A DNA stretch of 64,000 bases from Aquabacterium humicola (GCF_030167915.1 NZ_JARGNB010000007.1:124001-188000), one strand, 5' to 3'; shown: positions 12,367-22,081, numbered from the stretch's first letter. Numbers and translations: made by a program. Notes: generated by a model from the letters alone, not told the origin.

Positions 12367-12699
12367 TCAACCGGACGCGGACGGCTCGGCGGTGCGCCAC
12401 CACAAATAGGCTGGCAGCGCGAACGAAAGCCCCACGAGGAACGTCGCCGGAATGGCCCACCAGCGCCAGCGCCCGGCCTGCCGGTCTCCGGCGACACCGA
12501 CGCTGAATCCGCCGGCGGCGAGGTAGACGTCCAGCGTGATGGCCGTGGTGAGCGGATTGGCGAATGCACTGCCGAAGAAGGCCCCCGGCAGCACGCTTCC
12601 CCCGGCCGCGAAGTACTGCAGGTTGTAGCTCCAGGGCACCAGCAGGCCGAGAAGAGCGAGGACGAGCAGCAGGACCCGGGATGCGCGGTTCGAAGTCAT
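12367..12699 (-). CDS. Small membrane protein, DUF2834-like
   Basis: A 110-residue integral membrane protein with three predicted helices (about 8-28, 45-68 and 82-103). The pattern VLALLGLLVPWSYNLQYF at the start and the conserved aromatic PAYLWWR at the end fit the DUF2834 family, whose function is unknown. It stands alone between convergent and divergent neighbours. The first codon is ATG at 12699. Confidence 0.7.
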   Translation of the reverse strand: MTSNRASRVLLLVLALLGLLVPWSYNLQYFAAGGSVLPGAFFGSAFANPLTTAITLDVYLAAGGFSVGVAGDRQAGRWRWWAIPATFLVGLSFALPAYLWWRTAEPSASG

Positions 12700-12793
12700 G
12701 GCCGAAGGCTAGCGGGCCGGTACGCCGCCGGATAGGAAAAACGCGTCGTTCGCTCGGCCGCGCGCGCCGCCGCCGCGCGTGGCCCGCGGGCCG

Positions 12794-13474
12794 TCAGCGC
12801 ACCTGCACGCGCTGCAGCAGCTCGAGGTAGGTGCGCATCTCGCCGGCCAGCGCGTGGCCGGAATAGCGCTTGAGCAGGCGCTTCAGCAGCTTGGTGGCCT
12901 GCTCGTGGCGGCGGCCGTATTCGCTCATCAGCTGCGCGCCGAGGAAGTAGACGCCGGGCAGGTCCGGGTGCTCGGGGAAGCGCTTGTCGAAGCCCTGCAG
13001 CAGCTGCACCGCGAGCGCCTGCTCACCGTGCTGCACGGCGGCCTTGGCCAGCGGCAGCAGCGCATCGGCGTCCTGCAGCTCGAAGCGGGCATCGATCTTC
13101 TGCAGCGTCTTCAGCGCCGCCAGCGCGGCGCGGCCGCGGCCGTCGAGCGCCTGGGCGGCGACCCACTGCGGGCCGTGCGCCAGCACCGACACGGTGTCGC
13201 CGACCTCGGTGTACAGCGCATGCAGCTGGTCGTTCAGCTCGGGATCGTGCGGCGACGAGCGCAGCGCGTCCTTCAGCGCGGCGATCGCCTCGCCGTAGCG
13301 GCAGTCGTCGAGCAGTGCGTTCAGCCGGTCCCAGAAGGCTTCGGGCGCGGCGACGGTGGCCGGCGCCTCGGCCGCCTCGGGCGCGCCGCGGCGGCGCAGC
13401 AGCGACGGCAGCTTGCGCCACAGCGGCACGCTCTGTCGGGACGTCCTGCGCATCTCCAGCGGCTTGTTACGCAA
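12794..13474 (-). CDS. Soluble TPR-like protein, relative of the C-terminal half of the 9749-11431 protein
   Basis: A 226-residue cytoplasmic protein. Residues from about 50 to the end can be aligned by eye, almost without gaps, with the C-terminal region of the membrane protein at 9749-11431: PELNDQLHALY, LAHGPQWVAAQAL, LLPLAKAA, LLQGFDKRFPEHPDLP and YFLGAQLMSEYGRRHEQATKLL. The start is probably the TTG at 13474, because AGGAG lies six bases before it; the alternative ATG at 13453 has GGAG directly abutting it, too close to work. The function is unknown. The two genes look like an old duplication in which one copy kept or gained membrane helices. Confidence 0.7.
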   Translation of the reverse strand: MRNKPLEMRRTSRQSVPLWRKLPSLLRRRGAPEAAEAPATVAAPEAFWDRLNALLDDCRYGEAIAALKDALRSSPHDPELNDQLHALYTEVGDTVSVLAHGPQWVAAQALDGRGRAALAALKTLQKIDARFELQDADALLPLAKAAVQHGEQALAVQLLQGFDKRFPEHPDLPGVYFLGAQLMSEYGRRHEQATKLLKRLLKRYSGHALAGEMRTYLELLQRVQVR

Positions 13475-13548
13475 AGCCCTCTCCTCGGGTCGAACGCGGG
13501 ATTGTCCACGCGCCGCGAGGGCGGTCCGTGCCCCCCGAATGCGGGGGA

Positions 13549-14508
13549 TCAGGTGGCGCGCACGGGCGCCGCGCGGCGCAGCGCCAGCGCGCCGCTGGCC
13601 AGCACGACGCCGGCCACCGCGGCGGCGACGGCCAGTGCGTCCAGGGGCCCCAGCGGATCGTCCAGCCACCACCAGCCGCCGACGGCCGAGACCACCGGTA
13701 CCAGCGCGCCGAAGGCCGAGGCGCCGGCGGCACCGAGCCGCTCGACCGTGGCCGAGAAGGTCCACAGGCCCAGCACGCCGGCGACCACGCCCTGCGACAG
13801 CGCGTGCCAGGCCAGCGTGCCGGCGTCCAGCGTGAACAGCTGCTGCGGCCAGGCCCCCTCCACCGCCAGCACCAGCGGCACGAGCAGCGCGAGCGACCAG
13901 GTGTTGACCAGCGCCGCGCCCTGCCACGCGTTCAGGCCGGAGCGGCGAAAGGCCAGCGTGTAGCCGGCCCACAGCAGCGCGGCGAGCAGCAGCAGGACAT
14001 CGCCCTGCCACACCGTCGACGCGGAGCCGCCCGCGCCGGCCTCGGCCAGCGAGCGTCCGCCGAGCAGCACGACGCCCGCGGCCATCAGCGCCAGCCCGGC
14101 CCCGCGCGCGGCATCGATGCGCTCGCGCCACAACAGCCAGCCGAGCGCGCTGGCGAACAGCGGCGTCGCGCCGGCCATCAGCACGCCCATGTGCGCGGCC
14201 GGCGCGAGCCGGGTGCCGCTCATCGCGATCAGCCCGAACGGCAGCCCCGCGCCCAGCAGCAGGAAGAGCGCGTGGCGGGGTGCCAGCGTCGGCGGCTTCA
14301 GCCCGCAGCGCCACGTGACCGGCGCCAGCAGCAGCGCGGGAATGCCGTAGCGCAGCCAGGCCAATTCGGCGGGCGGCAGCGAGGTGGTCACCGCATGGCG
14401 GGTGGCGACCTGCCACAGCCCGCCGATCAGCGCGGCGGCGAGGCCGAACAGCAGCCCGGCGGTCAGGCGGCGGCGGTCGTGGTCTCGGGGCGCATCGGGC
14501 GAGCTCAT
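13549..14508 (-). CDS. DMT-superfamily transporter with EamA domains
   Basis: A 319-residue inner-membrane protein with ten predicted helices arranged as two EamA repeats (about 16-145 and 165-310). Family-like elements include LPPAELAWLRYGIPALLL in the first repeat and GASAFGALVPVVSAVGGWWWLDDPLGP in the second. Members export amino acids or other metabolites; the substrate cannot be told from sequence. Its ATG at 14508 overlaps the TGA of the upstream AraC gene as ATGA, so the regulator and exporter are translated together and the regulator may control the exporter. Confidence 0.87.
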   Translation of the reverse strand: MSSPDAPRDHDRRRLTAGLLFGLAAALIGGLWQVATRHAVTTSLPPAELAWLRYGIPALLLAPVTWRCGLKPPTLAPRHALFLLLGAGLPFGLIAMSGTRLAPAAHMGVLMAGATPLFASALGWLLWRERIDAARGAGLALMAAGVVLLGGRSLAEAGAGGSASTVWQGDVLLLLAALLWAGYTLAFRRSGLNAWQGAALVNTWSLALLVPLVLAVEGAWPQQLFTLDAGTLAWHALSQGVVAGVLGLWTFSATVERLGAAGASAFGALVPVVSAVGGWWWLDDPLGPLDALAVAAAVAGVVLASGALALRRAAPVRAT

Positions 14509-15329
14509 CGCGCCGAGTCTGCGGCGCCGGCGCCAGCGCGCGCTGTCGAAATCGTGCGCAATGCGCTCGGCGTCGTGCCGGTCGCGCGGCGGAACGCGGC
14601 GCTGAAATGGCTGTGGCTCGCGAAGCCGAGGTCCAGCGCCAGTTGCGTCAGGTCGGATGCGCCCTGCGCCAGGCGCTGCAGCGCCAGCGTGATGCGCAGG
14701 CGCGTGCGGTGGCCGTGCACGGTGCTGCCGGTGTGACGCCGGAACTGGCGCGCCAGGTGGTAGGGCGAGGCGTGCACCGCCCGTGCGATCTCGGCCAGCG
14801 TGTCGCCGCGCGCCGGGTCGGCGGCCAGCAGCTCGCGCGTGCGCTCGACCGCGCGCGGCGCGGCGCCGGCATCGTCCACCCGCTGCGCGAGCACGTCCTG
14901 CAGCAGCGCCAGCAGCGCCTCTTCCAGGGCCAGCGGCTCGATCAGGCCGTCGTGCAGCGCGCGCTGCCAGCGCCGCAGCGCAAGGTGTTGCTGCAGGGAC
15001 ACCGCGCGCCGGCCGGCGTGCGACGGTTCGTCGCCGTGCAGGCACAGCAGGTGGCCGCGCACGCCGGCGCCCGGCTGCCGCATGCGGTAGGGGCGCGACG
15101 GCGTCAGCCACAGCGCGCTGGTGCCGTCGCAGAGAAAGCGCCGGCCGCCGGCCCCGTGGCCGCTGACTTCGGGCGTCAGCTCGCACTCCAGCCGGTCCTG
15201 CTGCAGCAGCAGCAGCCGTGCGCCGGCGGGCCGGTAGCCGTCGCTCCATTGCGGCTGCGGCGCGAGCAGCCGCACCTGCTGCCAGCTGATCAGCGGCGTC
15301 GCGAACAGGGTGTCGCGGTCATAGGGCAC
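14505..15329 (-). CDS. AraC-family transcriptional regulator
   Basis: A 274-residue regulator. An AraC-type cupin ligand domain occupies about residues 10-170 (TSALWLTPSRPYRMRQPG resembles the binding pocket strand). The double HTH at about 175-270 has TLAEIARAVHASPYHLARQFRRHTG and LTQLALDLGFASHSHFSAAFRR, read in separate blocks. It starts 2 bp after the stop of the RNB ribonuclease gene and overlaps the EamA transporter gene by 4 bp, so the three may form one transcript. Confidence 0.87.
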   Translation of the reverse strand: MPYDRDTLFATPLISWQQVRLLAPQPQWSDGYRPAGARLLLLQQDRLECELTPEVSGHGAGGRRFLCDGTSALWLTPSRPYRMRQPGAGVRGHLLCLHGDEPSHAGRRAVSLQQHLALRRWQRALHDGLIEPLALEEALLALLQDVLAQRVDDAGAAPRAVERTRELLAADPARGDTLAEIARAVHASPYHLARQFRRHTGSTVHGHRTRLRITLALQRLAQGASDLTQLALDLGFASHSHFSAAFRRATGTTPSALRTISTARAGAGAADSAR

Positions 15330-15331
15330 GC

Positions 15332-16816
15332 TCAGACCCGCTCGAAGTCCAGGTGGCCGAGCTCGGCGGAGACCTGCAGCAGGCGCACGCGCAGCGCATC
15401 GCCCACGTCCGCGCCTTCGAGCCCGCGCACCAGCCGCCCTTCGACCATCGGCCTGGCGATGCGCACGAAGGTGCCCTTCGGCGAAGCGCCGGTGACGATG
15501 GCATCGAAGACCTCGCCGATGCGCGCATGCAGCAGCAGCGCGGCCGCGGCCTTCAGCACCTGGCGCTCGACCTTGTTGGCGTTGTCCTCCTGCAGCGTGC
15601 AGTGCCGCGCGATCAGCGCCAGCTGCCCGGCATCGTAGGGCGGCGGCTCGCCGGCGAGCGCGGCCTTCAGCAGGCGCTGGGTCACGAGGTCGGGGAAGCG
15701 GCGGTTCGGCGCGGTGGAGTGTGCATAGTCGGCGACCGCGAGGCCGAAATGGCCCGTGGCGCCGCCGTTGCCGTTGCCCTGCTCGGCCGCGTACTCGCCC
15801 GAGCCCAGCGACTTGATGACGGTCAGCGACAGGTCGTTGAAGCCCGCCGGATCGGCGGCGCGGCGCTCGGCGAGGAAGTGGTCCAGCGCCAGCGCGTCGG
15901 GTTGCGGCGGTAGCGTGACGCCATGCGAGGCGGCCAGCGCGACGATGCGGTCCCAGCGGCGCGGTGCCGACAGCATGCGGCGCAGCGACGGGAACTTCTG
16001 CTGCGCGAGGAAACGGGCGGTCGCGCTGTTGGCCGCGATCATCAGGTCGGCGATCAGGTCCATCGCGCGGTTCTTCTCGTCCGGCCGCAGGTCGACCAGC
16101 TGGCCGGCGTCGTCGAACACGGGCCGGGCCTGCGTGGTGCGCACGCTGAGGGCGCCGCGTCGCACGCGTTGCCGGCGCAGCCGGTCGGCCAGGCGTTCAT
16201 GCAGCCGCAGTTGCGCCTCGAGCTCGGGCACGCGGGCGAGTGCCGCGGCAAGGCCGGGTGCCGCGTGCGCAGGATCGTCCATCCACGCGGCGACGTCGTT
16301 GTAGGTCAACCGGGCGTGGTTGTGCACCCGGGCCTGATAAAGCGTGCTGGCGGTCACCATGCCCTCGGCATCCAGCTGCATGTCGACCACCACCGCCAGC
16401 CGGTCCTGGCCCTCGTGCAGCGAGCTGAGGTCGGTCGACAGCGCCAGCGGCAGCATCGGGAAGACGCCGGCGGCGGTGTAGACCGACGTGGTGTTCGCCG
16501 CCGCATGGCTGTCGATGGCACCGGCGTGCACGACGAAGGCCTCGACGTCGGCCACCGCGACCAGCAGCCGCGCGCCGTCGCCGGGCAGCGGCTCGGCCCA
16601 GCTCAGCTGGTCGAGGTCGCGCGTATCGTCGTTGTCGATCGAGAACCAGGCCAGCGCGCGCAGATCGCGCAGCGCGCCGCGTTGCGCGCGCGGACCCTGC
16701 CTGCGCAGTGCCTCGGCCTCGGCGAGCGCCTGCGGCGCGAAGTGGTCGAGCAGGCCGCGCGCGCGCAGCGCATCGACGGCCAGGCGGTGCAGGTCGGCCT
16801 GTTGCATCGGCCGCAT
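15332..16816 (-). CDS. RNB-domain exoribonuclease (RNase II/R family)
   Basis: A 494-residue 3'-5' exoribonuclease. The RNB domain fills most of it, with the metal-binding aspartates in FSIDNDDTRDLDQLSW, the VADVEAFV strand, FPMLPLALSTDLSSL, and AHSTAPNRRFPDLVTQRLL near the end. The last 70 residues look like an S1-type OB fold. The usual N-terminal cold-shock domains of RNase II and RNase R are missing, so it is a short RNB form. The ATG at 16816 or at 16807 could be the start. It lies 16 bp downstream of the acyl-CoA ligase on the same strand. Confidence 0.87.
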   Translation of the reverse strand: MRPMQQADLHRLAVDALRARGLLDHFAPQALAEAEALRRQGPRAQRGALRDLRALAWFSIDNDDTRDLDQLSWAEPLPGDGARLLVAVADVEAFVVHAGAIDSHAAANTTSVYTAAGVFPMLPLALSTDLSSLHEGQDRLAVVVDMQLDAEGMVTASTLYQARVHNHARLTYNDVAAWMDDPAHAAPGLAAALARVPELEAQLRLHERLADRLRRQRVRRGALSVRTTQARPVFDDAGQLVDLRPDEKNRAMDLIADLMIAANSATARFLAQQKFPSLRRMLSAPRRWDRIVALAASHGVTLPPQPDALALDHFLAERRAADPAGFNDLSLTVIKSLGSGEYAAEQGNGNGGATGHFGLAVADYAHSTAPNRRFPDLVTQRLLKAALAGEPPPYDAGQLALIARHCTLQEDNANKVERQVLKAAAALLLHARIGEVFDAIVTGASPKGTFVRIARPMVEGRLVRGLEGADVGDALRVRLLQVSAELGHLDFERV

Positions 16817-16832
16817 TGTGCGGCCGCTGGCC

Positions 16833-18632
16833 TCAGCGGGCGCGGATCACCCGCGCGTCGTCCGGACTGGCATACAGCGTCTCGACCTCCTGCGCCCGCC
16901 GTGCCAGCACCGCGCGCTGGTTGACGTAGCCCTTGTCGGTGATCTCGCCGGCATCGGCGCTGGGGGGCTCGGTGAGCAGCATCACGCGCGTCGGGCATTG
17001 CGAGGAACCGCCGCCTTCGGCGCGCAGGCGATCGAGCGCATCGCGGATCGCCGCGGCCACGACCTGCGGGTCGGCGGCCGCGGCTGCGGGGCTCGGGAAG
17101 ACCAGTGCGCCGAGCTGGTCGCGGTCGTGCCCGGTCAGCACCACGTCCTGCGCATACGGCGCGAAGGCCGATACCAGCTTGACGCGCAAGGTGCCCACCG
17201 ACACCCAGGTGCCGCTGCCGAGCTTGAAGTCCTCGGCGACGCGGCCGTTGAACATCACGCCGCGCTCGGGCCGCTCGGCATCGGCCAGGAAGCCGGCATC
17301 CCCGATGCGGTAGAAGCCTTCGTCGTCGAAGGCGGCGGCGGTGAGCTCGGGGGCGTCGCGGTAGCCGGGGAAGACCGACACGCCGCGCACGCGGATCTCG
17401 AGCTTTTCCCCGTTCGGCACGAGCTTCAGGTCCACGCCCGGCAGCGGTGCGCCGATGTTGCCGGCGCCTTCGAGCTTCCAGTGCGCGCTGGTGGCCGCCG
17501 GCGAGGTCTCGGTGGAGCCCCAGGAGGTCGTGAGCCAGAGCGGCGTGTCGCGCACTTTGGACGCTATCGATTCCAGCCGCTGCCAGCTGGCCGGCGGCAG
17601 CGCCGCGCCGGCGTAGAAGATCAGCTGCAGCCGCGACATCGCGTCGCGCGCCAGGTGATGGTCGGCCTCGAAGTGCGGCAGCAGCATGTCCAGCCCGCGC
17701 GGCACGTTGAAGTGCAGCGTCGGCTTCACCTCGCGCAGGTTCTTCACCGTCTTCTCGATCAGGCCGGGCGCGGGCCGGCCCTCGTCGATGTAGAGCGCGC
17801 CGCCGTGCGCGAGCACGAGGTTGAAGTTGTGGTTCGCGCCGAACGTGTGGCTCCAGGGCAGCCAGTCCAGCAGCACCGGCTTGGTGTGGCGCAGGAAGCG
17901 CCAGGTCTGGGCGATCATCTGCTGGTTGGCGCACAGCATGCGGTGGGTGTTGATCACCACCTTCGGATGGCCGGTCGAGCCCGAGGTCAGCAGGTACTTG
18001 GCGTGGTGATCGGGTTCGATCGCGCGGAAGGCGTTCATCACCGCCGCGGTCTCTTCGGCCTGCAGCAGCGTGCCGAAGTCCAGCGCACCGGGGGCGTCCG
18101 ACGCGCCCCGGCTGTAGAGCACCGGGGCATCGACGTCGCTCGCCTCGATGGCCGCGCCGTACACCGCCTGGTCGGCGGCGTAGACCAGCCCCGGCTGCAG
18201 CGCCTTCAGGATGCCGCGCAGCTTCGTGTGGTCACGGGTCAGCCGCGAATAGGCGCTGGAGACGGTGCAGACCGGCCGGCCGACGTGCATCGCCGCCAGC
18301 AGCAGCAGCGCATGGTCGACGGCGTTGTCCGACAGCACGACGACCGGGCGGCCGGCCGGCAGGTCCAGGTCGAGCAGCGATTGCGCCAGCGCGCCGATCT
18401 GGCGACGCAGTTCGCCGTACGACAGCCGCCGCCAGTCGCCGGCGCGATCGCGCTCGGCCAGCGCCAGCGCGTCGGGCGTCTCGGCCGCCCAGCGTTCGAC
18501 CCACTCGCCGATGCAGCGCGCATGTTCGCCCAGCGGTTCGGGGCTGCGCAGCAGCAGGCTGCCGTCGGGCCGGCGTTCGCACAGCGTGCGCGGCGGGGCG
18601 AGTTGTTCGGGGTCGTCGAAGAAGTCGGCCAT
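16833..18632 (-). CDS. AMP-dependent acyl-CoA ligase, feruloyl-CoA-synthetase-like
   Basis: A 599-residue cytoplasmic ligase that activates a carboxylic acid through an acyl-AMP to its CoA ester. The adenylate motif [11 protein letters not shown] and the [13 protein letters not shown] motif are clear; YRIGDAGFL and the C-terminal region with [13 protein letters not shown] follow. The overall sequence resembles feruloyl-CoA synthetases, so an aromatic or phenylpropenoid acid is the likely substrate. It lacks a nearby enoyl-CoA hydratase or vanillin dehydrogenase. It is the last gene of the importer operon. The ATG at 18632 has GGAG six bases upstream. Confidence 0.82.
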   Translation of the reverse strand: MADFFDDPEQLAPPRTLCERRPDGSLLLRSPEPLGEHARCIGEWVERWAAETPDALALAERDRAGDWRRLSYGELRRQIGALAQSLLDLDLPAGRPVVVLSDNAVDHALLLLAAMHVGRPVCTVSSAYSRLTRDHTKLRGILKALQPGLVYAADQAVYGAAIEASDVDAPVLYSRGASDAPGALDFGTLLQAEETAAVMNAFRAIEPDHHAKYLLTSGSTGHPKVVINTHRMLCANQQMIAQTWRFLRHTKPVLLDWLPWSHTFGANHNFNLVLAHGGALYIDEGRPAPGLIEKTVKNLREVKPTLHFNVPRGLDMLLPHFEADHHLARDAMSRLQLIFYAGAALPPASWQRLESIASKVRDTPLWLTTSWGSTETSPAATSAHWKLEGAGNIGAPLPGVDLKLVPNGEKLEIRVRGVSVFPGYRDAPELTAAAFDDEGFYRIGDAGFLADAERPERGVMFNGRVAEDFKLGSGTWVSVGTLRVKLVSAFAPYAQDVVLTGHDRDQLGALVFPSPAAAAADPQVVAAAIRDALDRLRAEGGGSSQCPTRVMLLTEPPSADAGEITDKGYVNQRAVLARRAQEVETLYASPDDARVIRAR

Positions 18633-18668
18633 CAAGCGCTCCCGCGGGTTCCAACAAGAAACAGTGAA

Positions 18669-19421
18669 CTACACGCCCAGGCAGCCGGCAAGCGCCGGAT
18701 CGCGGGCCACCTCGGCCGCGCTGCCCTGCAGCACGACGCGGCCCTTCTGCAGCACCAGCGCGCGGTCGCTGCGCGACAGCACCTTGCGGTAGTCGCGGTC
18801 GACGATCAGCGTCGCGATGCCGCTGGCGCGGATCTCGCCGATCACGCGCCAGATCTCGGCGACGATCAGCGGCGCCAGGCCTTCGGTGGCTTCGTCCAGG
18901 ATGACCAGCGCCGGGTGCGTCATCAGCGCGCGCCCGATCGACAGCATCTGCTGCTCGCCGCCGGAAAGTTGGCCGCCGAGGTGGTTCAGGCGTTCTTCGA
19001 GGCGCGGGAAGGTGGCCAGCACACGGCCGAGCGTCCAGGCGTCGCCGGGATGCGCCCCGCTGCTGGTGAAGGCACGCGGTGCCCCGCCCTTGCCGGCCGG
19101 GCGCGCGGCCATCACCAGGTTTTCCTTCACCGTCAGGTTCGGAAACACGCCGCGCCCTTCCGGCACGTAGGCGATGCCCTGGCGCGCGACATCGTGCGGC
19201 TTCGCCGTCGACGCGTCGTGCCCGAACAGCGTGATGCGACCTTCGCGCTGCGTCACATGGCCCAGCAGCGTGCGGATCAGCGTGCTCTTGCCCATGCCGT
19301 TGCGGCCGAGCAGGCCGAGCGTCTCGCCGCGGCCGATGTTCAGATCGATGCCGTGCAGCACATGGCTGGAGCCGTACCAGGCATGCAGGCCGCGGGCCGA
19401 GAGGATCGTGTCGCTGTGCAT
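18669..19421 (-). CDS. Branched-chain-type ABC importer, ATP-binding protein (LivF-like)
   Basis: A 250-residue ATPase subunit on the cytoplasmic face of the importer. Walker A is GRNGMGKST, the signature is LSGGEQQ, and Walker B is LVILDEATEGL. The switch loop reads LIVDRDYRKVL where most LivF proteins have LLVEQN, an oddity that may be a subgroup trait. It is paired with a LivG-like ATPase immediately upstream (11-bp gap), two permeases and a binding protein. The cluster context points to uptake of benzoate or a related aromatic acid. Confidence 0.88.
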   Translation of the reverse strand: MHSDTILSARGLHAWYGSSHVLHGIDLNIGRGETLGLLGRNGMGKSTLIRTLLGHVTQREGRITLFGHDASTAKPHDVARQGIAYVPEGRGVFPNLTVKENLVMAARPAGKGGAPRAFTSSGAHPGDAWTLGRVLATFPRLEERLNHLGGQLSGGEQQMLSIGRALMTHPALVILDEATEGLAPLIVAEIWRVIGEIRASGIATLIVDRDYRKVLSRSDRALVLQKGRVVLQGSAAEVARDPALAGCLGV

Positions 19422-19432
19422 GTCGGTCCCCT

Positions 19433-20179
19433 TCAGTGCCCGCCGAGGTACGCCGACTGCACCTGCGCATCGGCGCGCACCTCGTCCGGCGTGCCGCTCG
19501 CGATCACCGCGCCGTTGACCATCACCGTGATGCGATCGGCGATGCGGAACACCGCGTCCATGTCGTGCTCCACCAGCAGGATCGCGTGGCCGGCGCGCAG
19601 CTCGTCCAGCAGCGCCAGCATGCGTTCGGTTTCCTCTGCGCCCATGCCGGCCAGCGGCTCGTCGAGCAGCAGCACCTCGGGGCCGGTGGCCAGGCACATC
19701 GCGATCTCGAGCTGGCGCTTCTGGCCGTGCGACAGGCTGCCGGCGGTGCGGTCGAAGAAGCCGTGCAGGCCGGCGCGGCGCGCCGAGGCGTCGGCCGCGG
19801 CCTGCGTCTGCTCGCAGCGCGTGGCAGGTTGCCACCAGGCCCAGGGCTTCTGGTGCCGGGCCTGCGCGGCAAGGCGGCAGTTCTCGAAGACGCTGAACTG
19901 CGGGTAAATCGTATTGCGCTGGTAGCTGCGGCCGAGGCCGGCGCGGGCGCGCTTCGGCTGAGGCCAGGCGGTGACGTCGCGGCCGAGCAGCTCGACGCGG
20001 CCGCCCGAGGGCGGGATCTCGCCCGACAGCAGGTTGATCAGCGTGGACTTGCCGGCGCCGTTGGTGCCGATCACCGCGTGCACGGCGCCGCGCTCGAGCG
20101 CCAGCGAGACCTGGTCGACGGCGACGAGGCCGCCCCAGCGGCGCGTCAGCGCGTCGGCGCGCATGAGGATGTCAGGCAT
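19433..20179 (-). CDS. Branched-chain-type ABC importer, ATP-binding protein (LivG-like)
   Basis: A 248-residue ATPase subunit. Walker A is GTNGAGKST, the signature is LSHGQKRQ, Walker B is VLLLDEPLAGM and the switch loop is LLVEHDMDAVF, all canonical. The start at 20179 overlaps the end of the LivM-like permease gene by 8 bp, indicating coupled translation. It works with the second ATPase at 18669-19421. Confidence 0.9.
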   Translation of the reverse strand: MPDILMRADALTRRWGGLVAVDQVSLALERGAVHAVIGTNGAGKSTLINLLSGEIPPSGGRVELLGRDVTAWPQPKRARAGLGRSYQRNTIYPQFSVFENCRLAAQARHQKPWAWWQPATRCEQTQAAADASARRAGLHGFFDRTAGSLSHGQKRQLEIAMCLATGPEVLLLDEPLAGMGAEETERMLALLDELRAGHAILLVEHDMDAVFRIADRITVMVNGAVIASGTPDEVRADAQVQSAYLGGH

Positions 20180-21188
20180 CTTGCGCCTCCGCGATCACCG
20201 GGGTGGCGGCGGGGCGGCCGATCAAGCGGGCGCGCCACTGCGCCGGCAGGCCGACCAGGCCTTTCGGCAGCAGCGCGACGCTGGCGATGATGGTCAGCCC
20301 GAGGCCCAGGTGCCAGTGCTTGGCGAAGCCGCCGAAGATCGCCTCGGACTTGAAGAACTCCTGCAGCAGCGCGAAGGCGAAGGCGCCGATCAGCGCGCCG
20401 CGCAGGTGGCCGAGGCCGCCGAGGATGATCATGATCAGCACCGCGCCGCTGAGGTGCCAGCCCATCAGCTCCGGGTTCACGAAGCCGTCCTTCACCGCGA
20501 ACAGGAAACCGGCCAGGCCGGCGATCGCGCCCGACAGCGTGAACGCGGCGAGCTTGTACGGGTAGGTCGAGAAGCCGGTGGCGCGCATGCGCTGCTCGTT
20601 GGCCTTGATGCCGGCCAGCGCGCGGCCGAAGCGCGAGCGGCCGACCAGCGCCAGCAGCGCGAACACGGCGACCAGGCAGCCGAGCGTGAAGCCGTACATC
20701 ACCAGCGGCCTGTCGAGGTCGATCAACGAGCCGAGCACCGGCTTGGCCGTGAGGTAGATGCCGTCGGTGCCGCCGCCCAGCGGGGTGTCGTGCACGACGT
20801 AGTAGGCCATCTGCGCGAAGGCCAGCGTGACCATGATGAAGTAGGCGCCCTGCGTGCGCAGCGACAGTGCACCGACCACCAGCGCATACAGCCCCGCGGC
20901 GAGCACCGCGGCGGGCAGCAGCCAGGCAATCGACGCCGGGTCGGCATCGGGCGCCAGCAGCGGCACCGCATACGCGCCGATGCCGAAGAAGGCCGCCTGG
21001 CCGAAGCACACCAGGCCGGTGGTGCCGACCAGCAGCTCCAGGCTCAGCGCGAAGATCGCATAGACCATGATCTTGCCGACCAGGTCCAGCCCGTAGGAGC
21101 CGGCGACGGCCGGCCACAGCGCGAGCGCGGCGAACACGGCGCCGGTGAAGAGCAGCTTGCCGCGGTCTTCGGTGTCCATCGTCTTCAT
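20172..21188 (-). CDS. Branched-chain-type ABC importer permease (LivM-like)
   Basis: A 338-residue inner-membrane permease with about ten hydrophobic segments. The family motifs LLVGTTGLVCFGQAAFFGIGAYA and SGAIAGLAGFLFA, read in parts, are clear, and the coupling-helix region FGRALAGIKANEQRMRATGF contacts the ATPases. ATG codons at 21188 and 21179 are both possible. It lies 11 bp downstream of the LivH-like permease gene. Confidence 0.9.
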   Translation of the reverse strand: MKTMDTEDRGKLLFTGAVFAALALWPAVAGSYGLDLVGKIMVYAIFALSLELLVGTTGLVCFGQAAFFGIGAYAVPLLAPDADPASIAWLLPAAVLAAGLYALVVGALSLRTQGAYFIMVTLAFAQMAYYVVHDTPLGGGTDGIYLTAKPVLGSLIDLDRPLVMYGFTLGCLVAVFALLALVGRSRFGRALAGIKANEQRMRATGFSTYPYKLAAFTLSGAIAGLAGFLFAVKDGFVNPELMGWHLSGAVLIMIILGGLGHLRGALIGAFAFALLQEFFKSEAIFGGFAKHWHLGLGLTIIASVALLPKGLVGLPAQWRARLIGRPAATPVIAEAQDA

Positions 21189-21199
21189 CCGTTGTGGGG

Positions 21200-22081
21200 T
21201 CAAGCCGCCTTGAACAAGCCCTGCGGCTTCCACAGCAGGATCAGCGCCATCAGCACGTAGACCAGCACGCCCGCCGCCTGCGGCAGGAAGACCTTGCCGA
21301 AGGTGTCGACGATGCCGATCAGCAATGCCGCCAGCAGCGCGCCGCGGATCGAGCCGATGCCGCCGATCACGACGACGACGAAGCAGACGATCAGCACGCT
21401 GTTGCCCATGCCGGGGTAGACCGAGGACACCGGCGCGGCCAGCATGCCGGCGAGCACCGCGATGGCCACGCCCGCGGCGAAGACTACGCGGTAGAGGAAC
21501 TGGATGTCGATGCCCAGCGACTGCACCATCTCGCGGTTCGTCGACCCGGCGCGGATCATCATGCCCAGCCGGGTGCGCGACAGCACCAGGTACATGCCCA
21601 GCGCCAGCAGCAGGCACATCGCCGAGACGAAGAGCCGGTAGACCGGGTAGGTCATCAGCTCGCCCAGCGGCACGCTGCCGGCCAGCGACGGCGGCGGCTG
21701 CACGCCGTGCACGTCGTCGCCGACGAGCAGGCTGCGCAGTTCCTCGAAGACCAGGATCAGGCCGTAGGTCATCAGCACCTGCTGCAGGTGCTCACGCTGG
21801 TAGAGGTAGCTGAAGAACGCCCACTCCAGCACGTAGCCCAGCAGCACCGACAGCACCAGGCCGGCGAACAGCGTCGCGAAGAAGCCGCCGCCGAAGGTGT
21901 TCGCCACCACCGGCGCCAGCGCGTAGGCCATGTACGCGCCGATCATGTAGAAGCTGCCGTGCGCGAGGTTGATCACGCCCATGATCCCGAAGATCAGCGT
22001 CAGGCCGGACGCGACGAGGAACAGCAGCAGGCCGTACTGCAGCGCGTTGAGGCACTGGATCAGGAACGTCGCGACATCCAT
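21200..22081 (-). CDS. Branched-chain-type ABC importer permease (LivH-like)
   Basis: A 293-residue inner-membrane permease with about eight hydrophobic segments. GLTLIFGIMGVINLAHGSFYMIGAY, read in parts, and the C-terminal region GGIGSIRGALLAALLIGIVDTFG are typical of LivH proteins. The coupling region RTRLGMMIRAGSTNREMVQSLGI is present. It follows the binding-protein gene after 87 bp and precedes LivM, the usual order in such operons. Confidence 0.9.
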   Translation of the reverse strand: MDVATFLIQCLNALQYGLLLFLVASGLTLIFGIMGVINLAHGSFYMIGAYMAYALAPVVANTFGGGFFATLFAGLVLSVLLGYVLEWAFFSYLYQREHLQQVLMTYGLILVFEELRSLLVGDDVHGVQPPPSLAGSVPLGELMTYPVYRLFVSAMCLLLALGMYLVLSRTRLGMMIRAGSTNREMVQSLGIDIQFLYRVVFAAGVAIAVLAGMLAAPVSSVYPGMGNSVLIVCFVVVVIGGIGSIRGALLAALLIGIVDTFGKVFLPQAAGVLVYVLMALILLWKPQGLFKAA

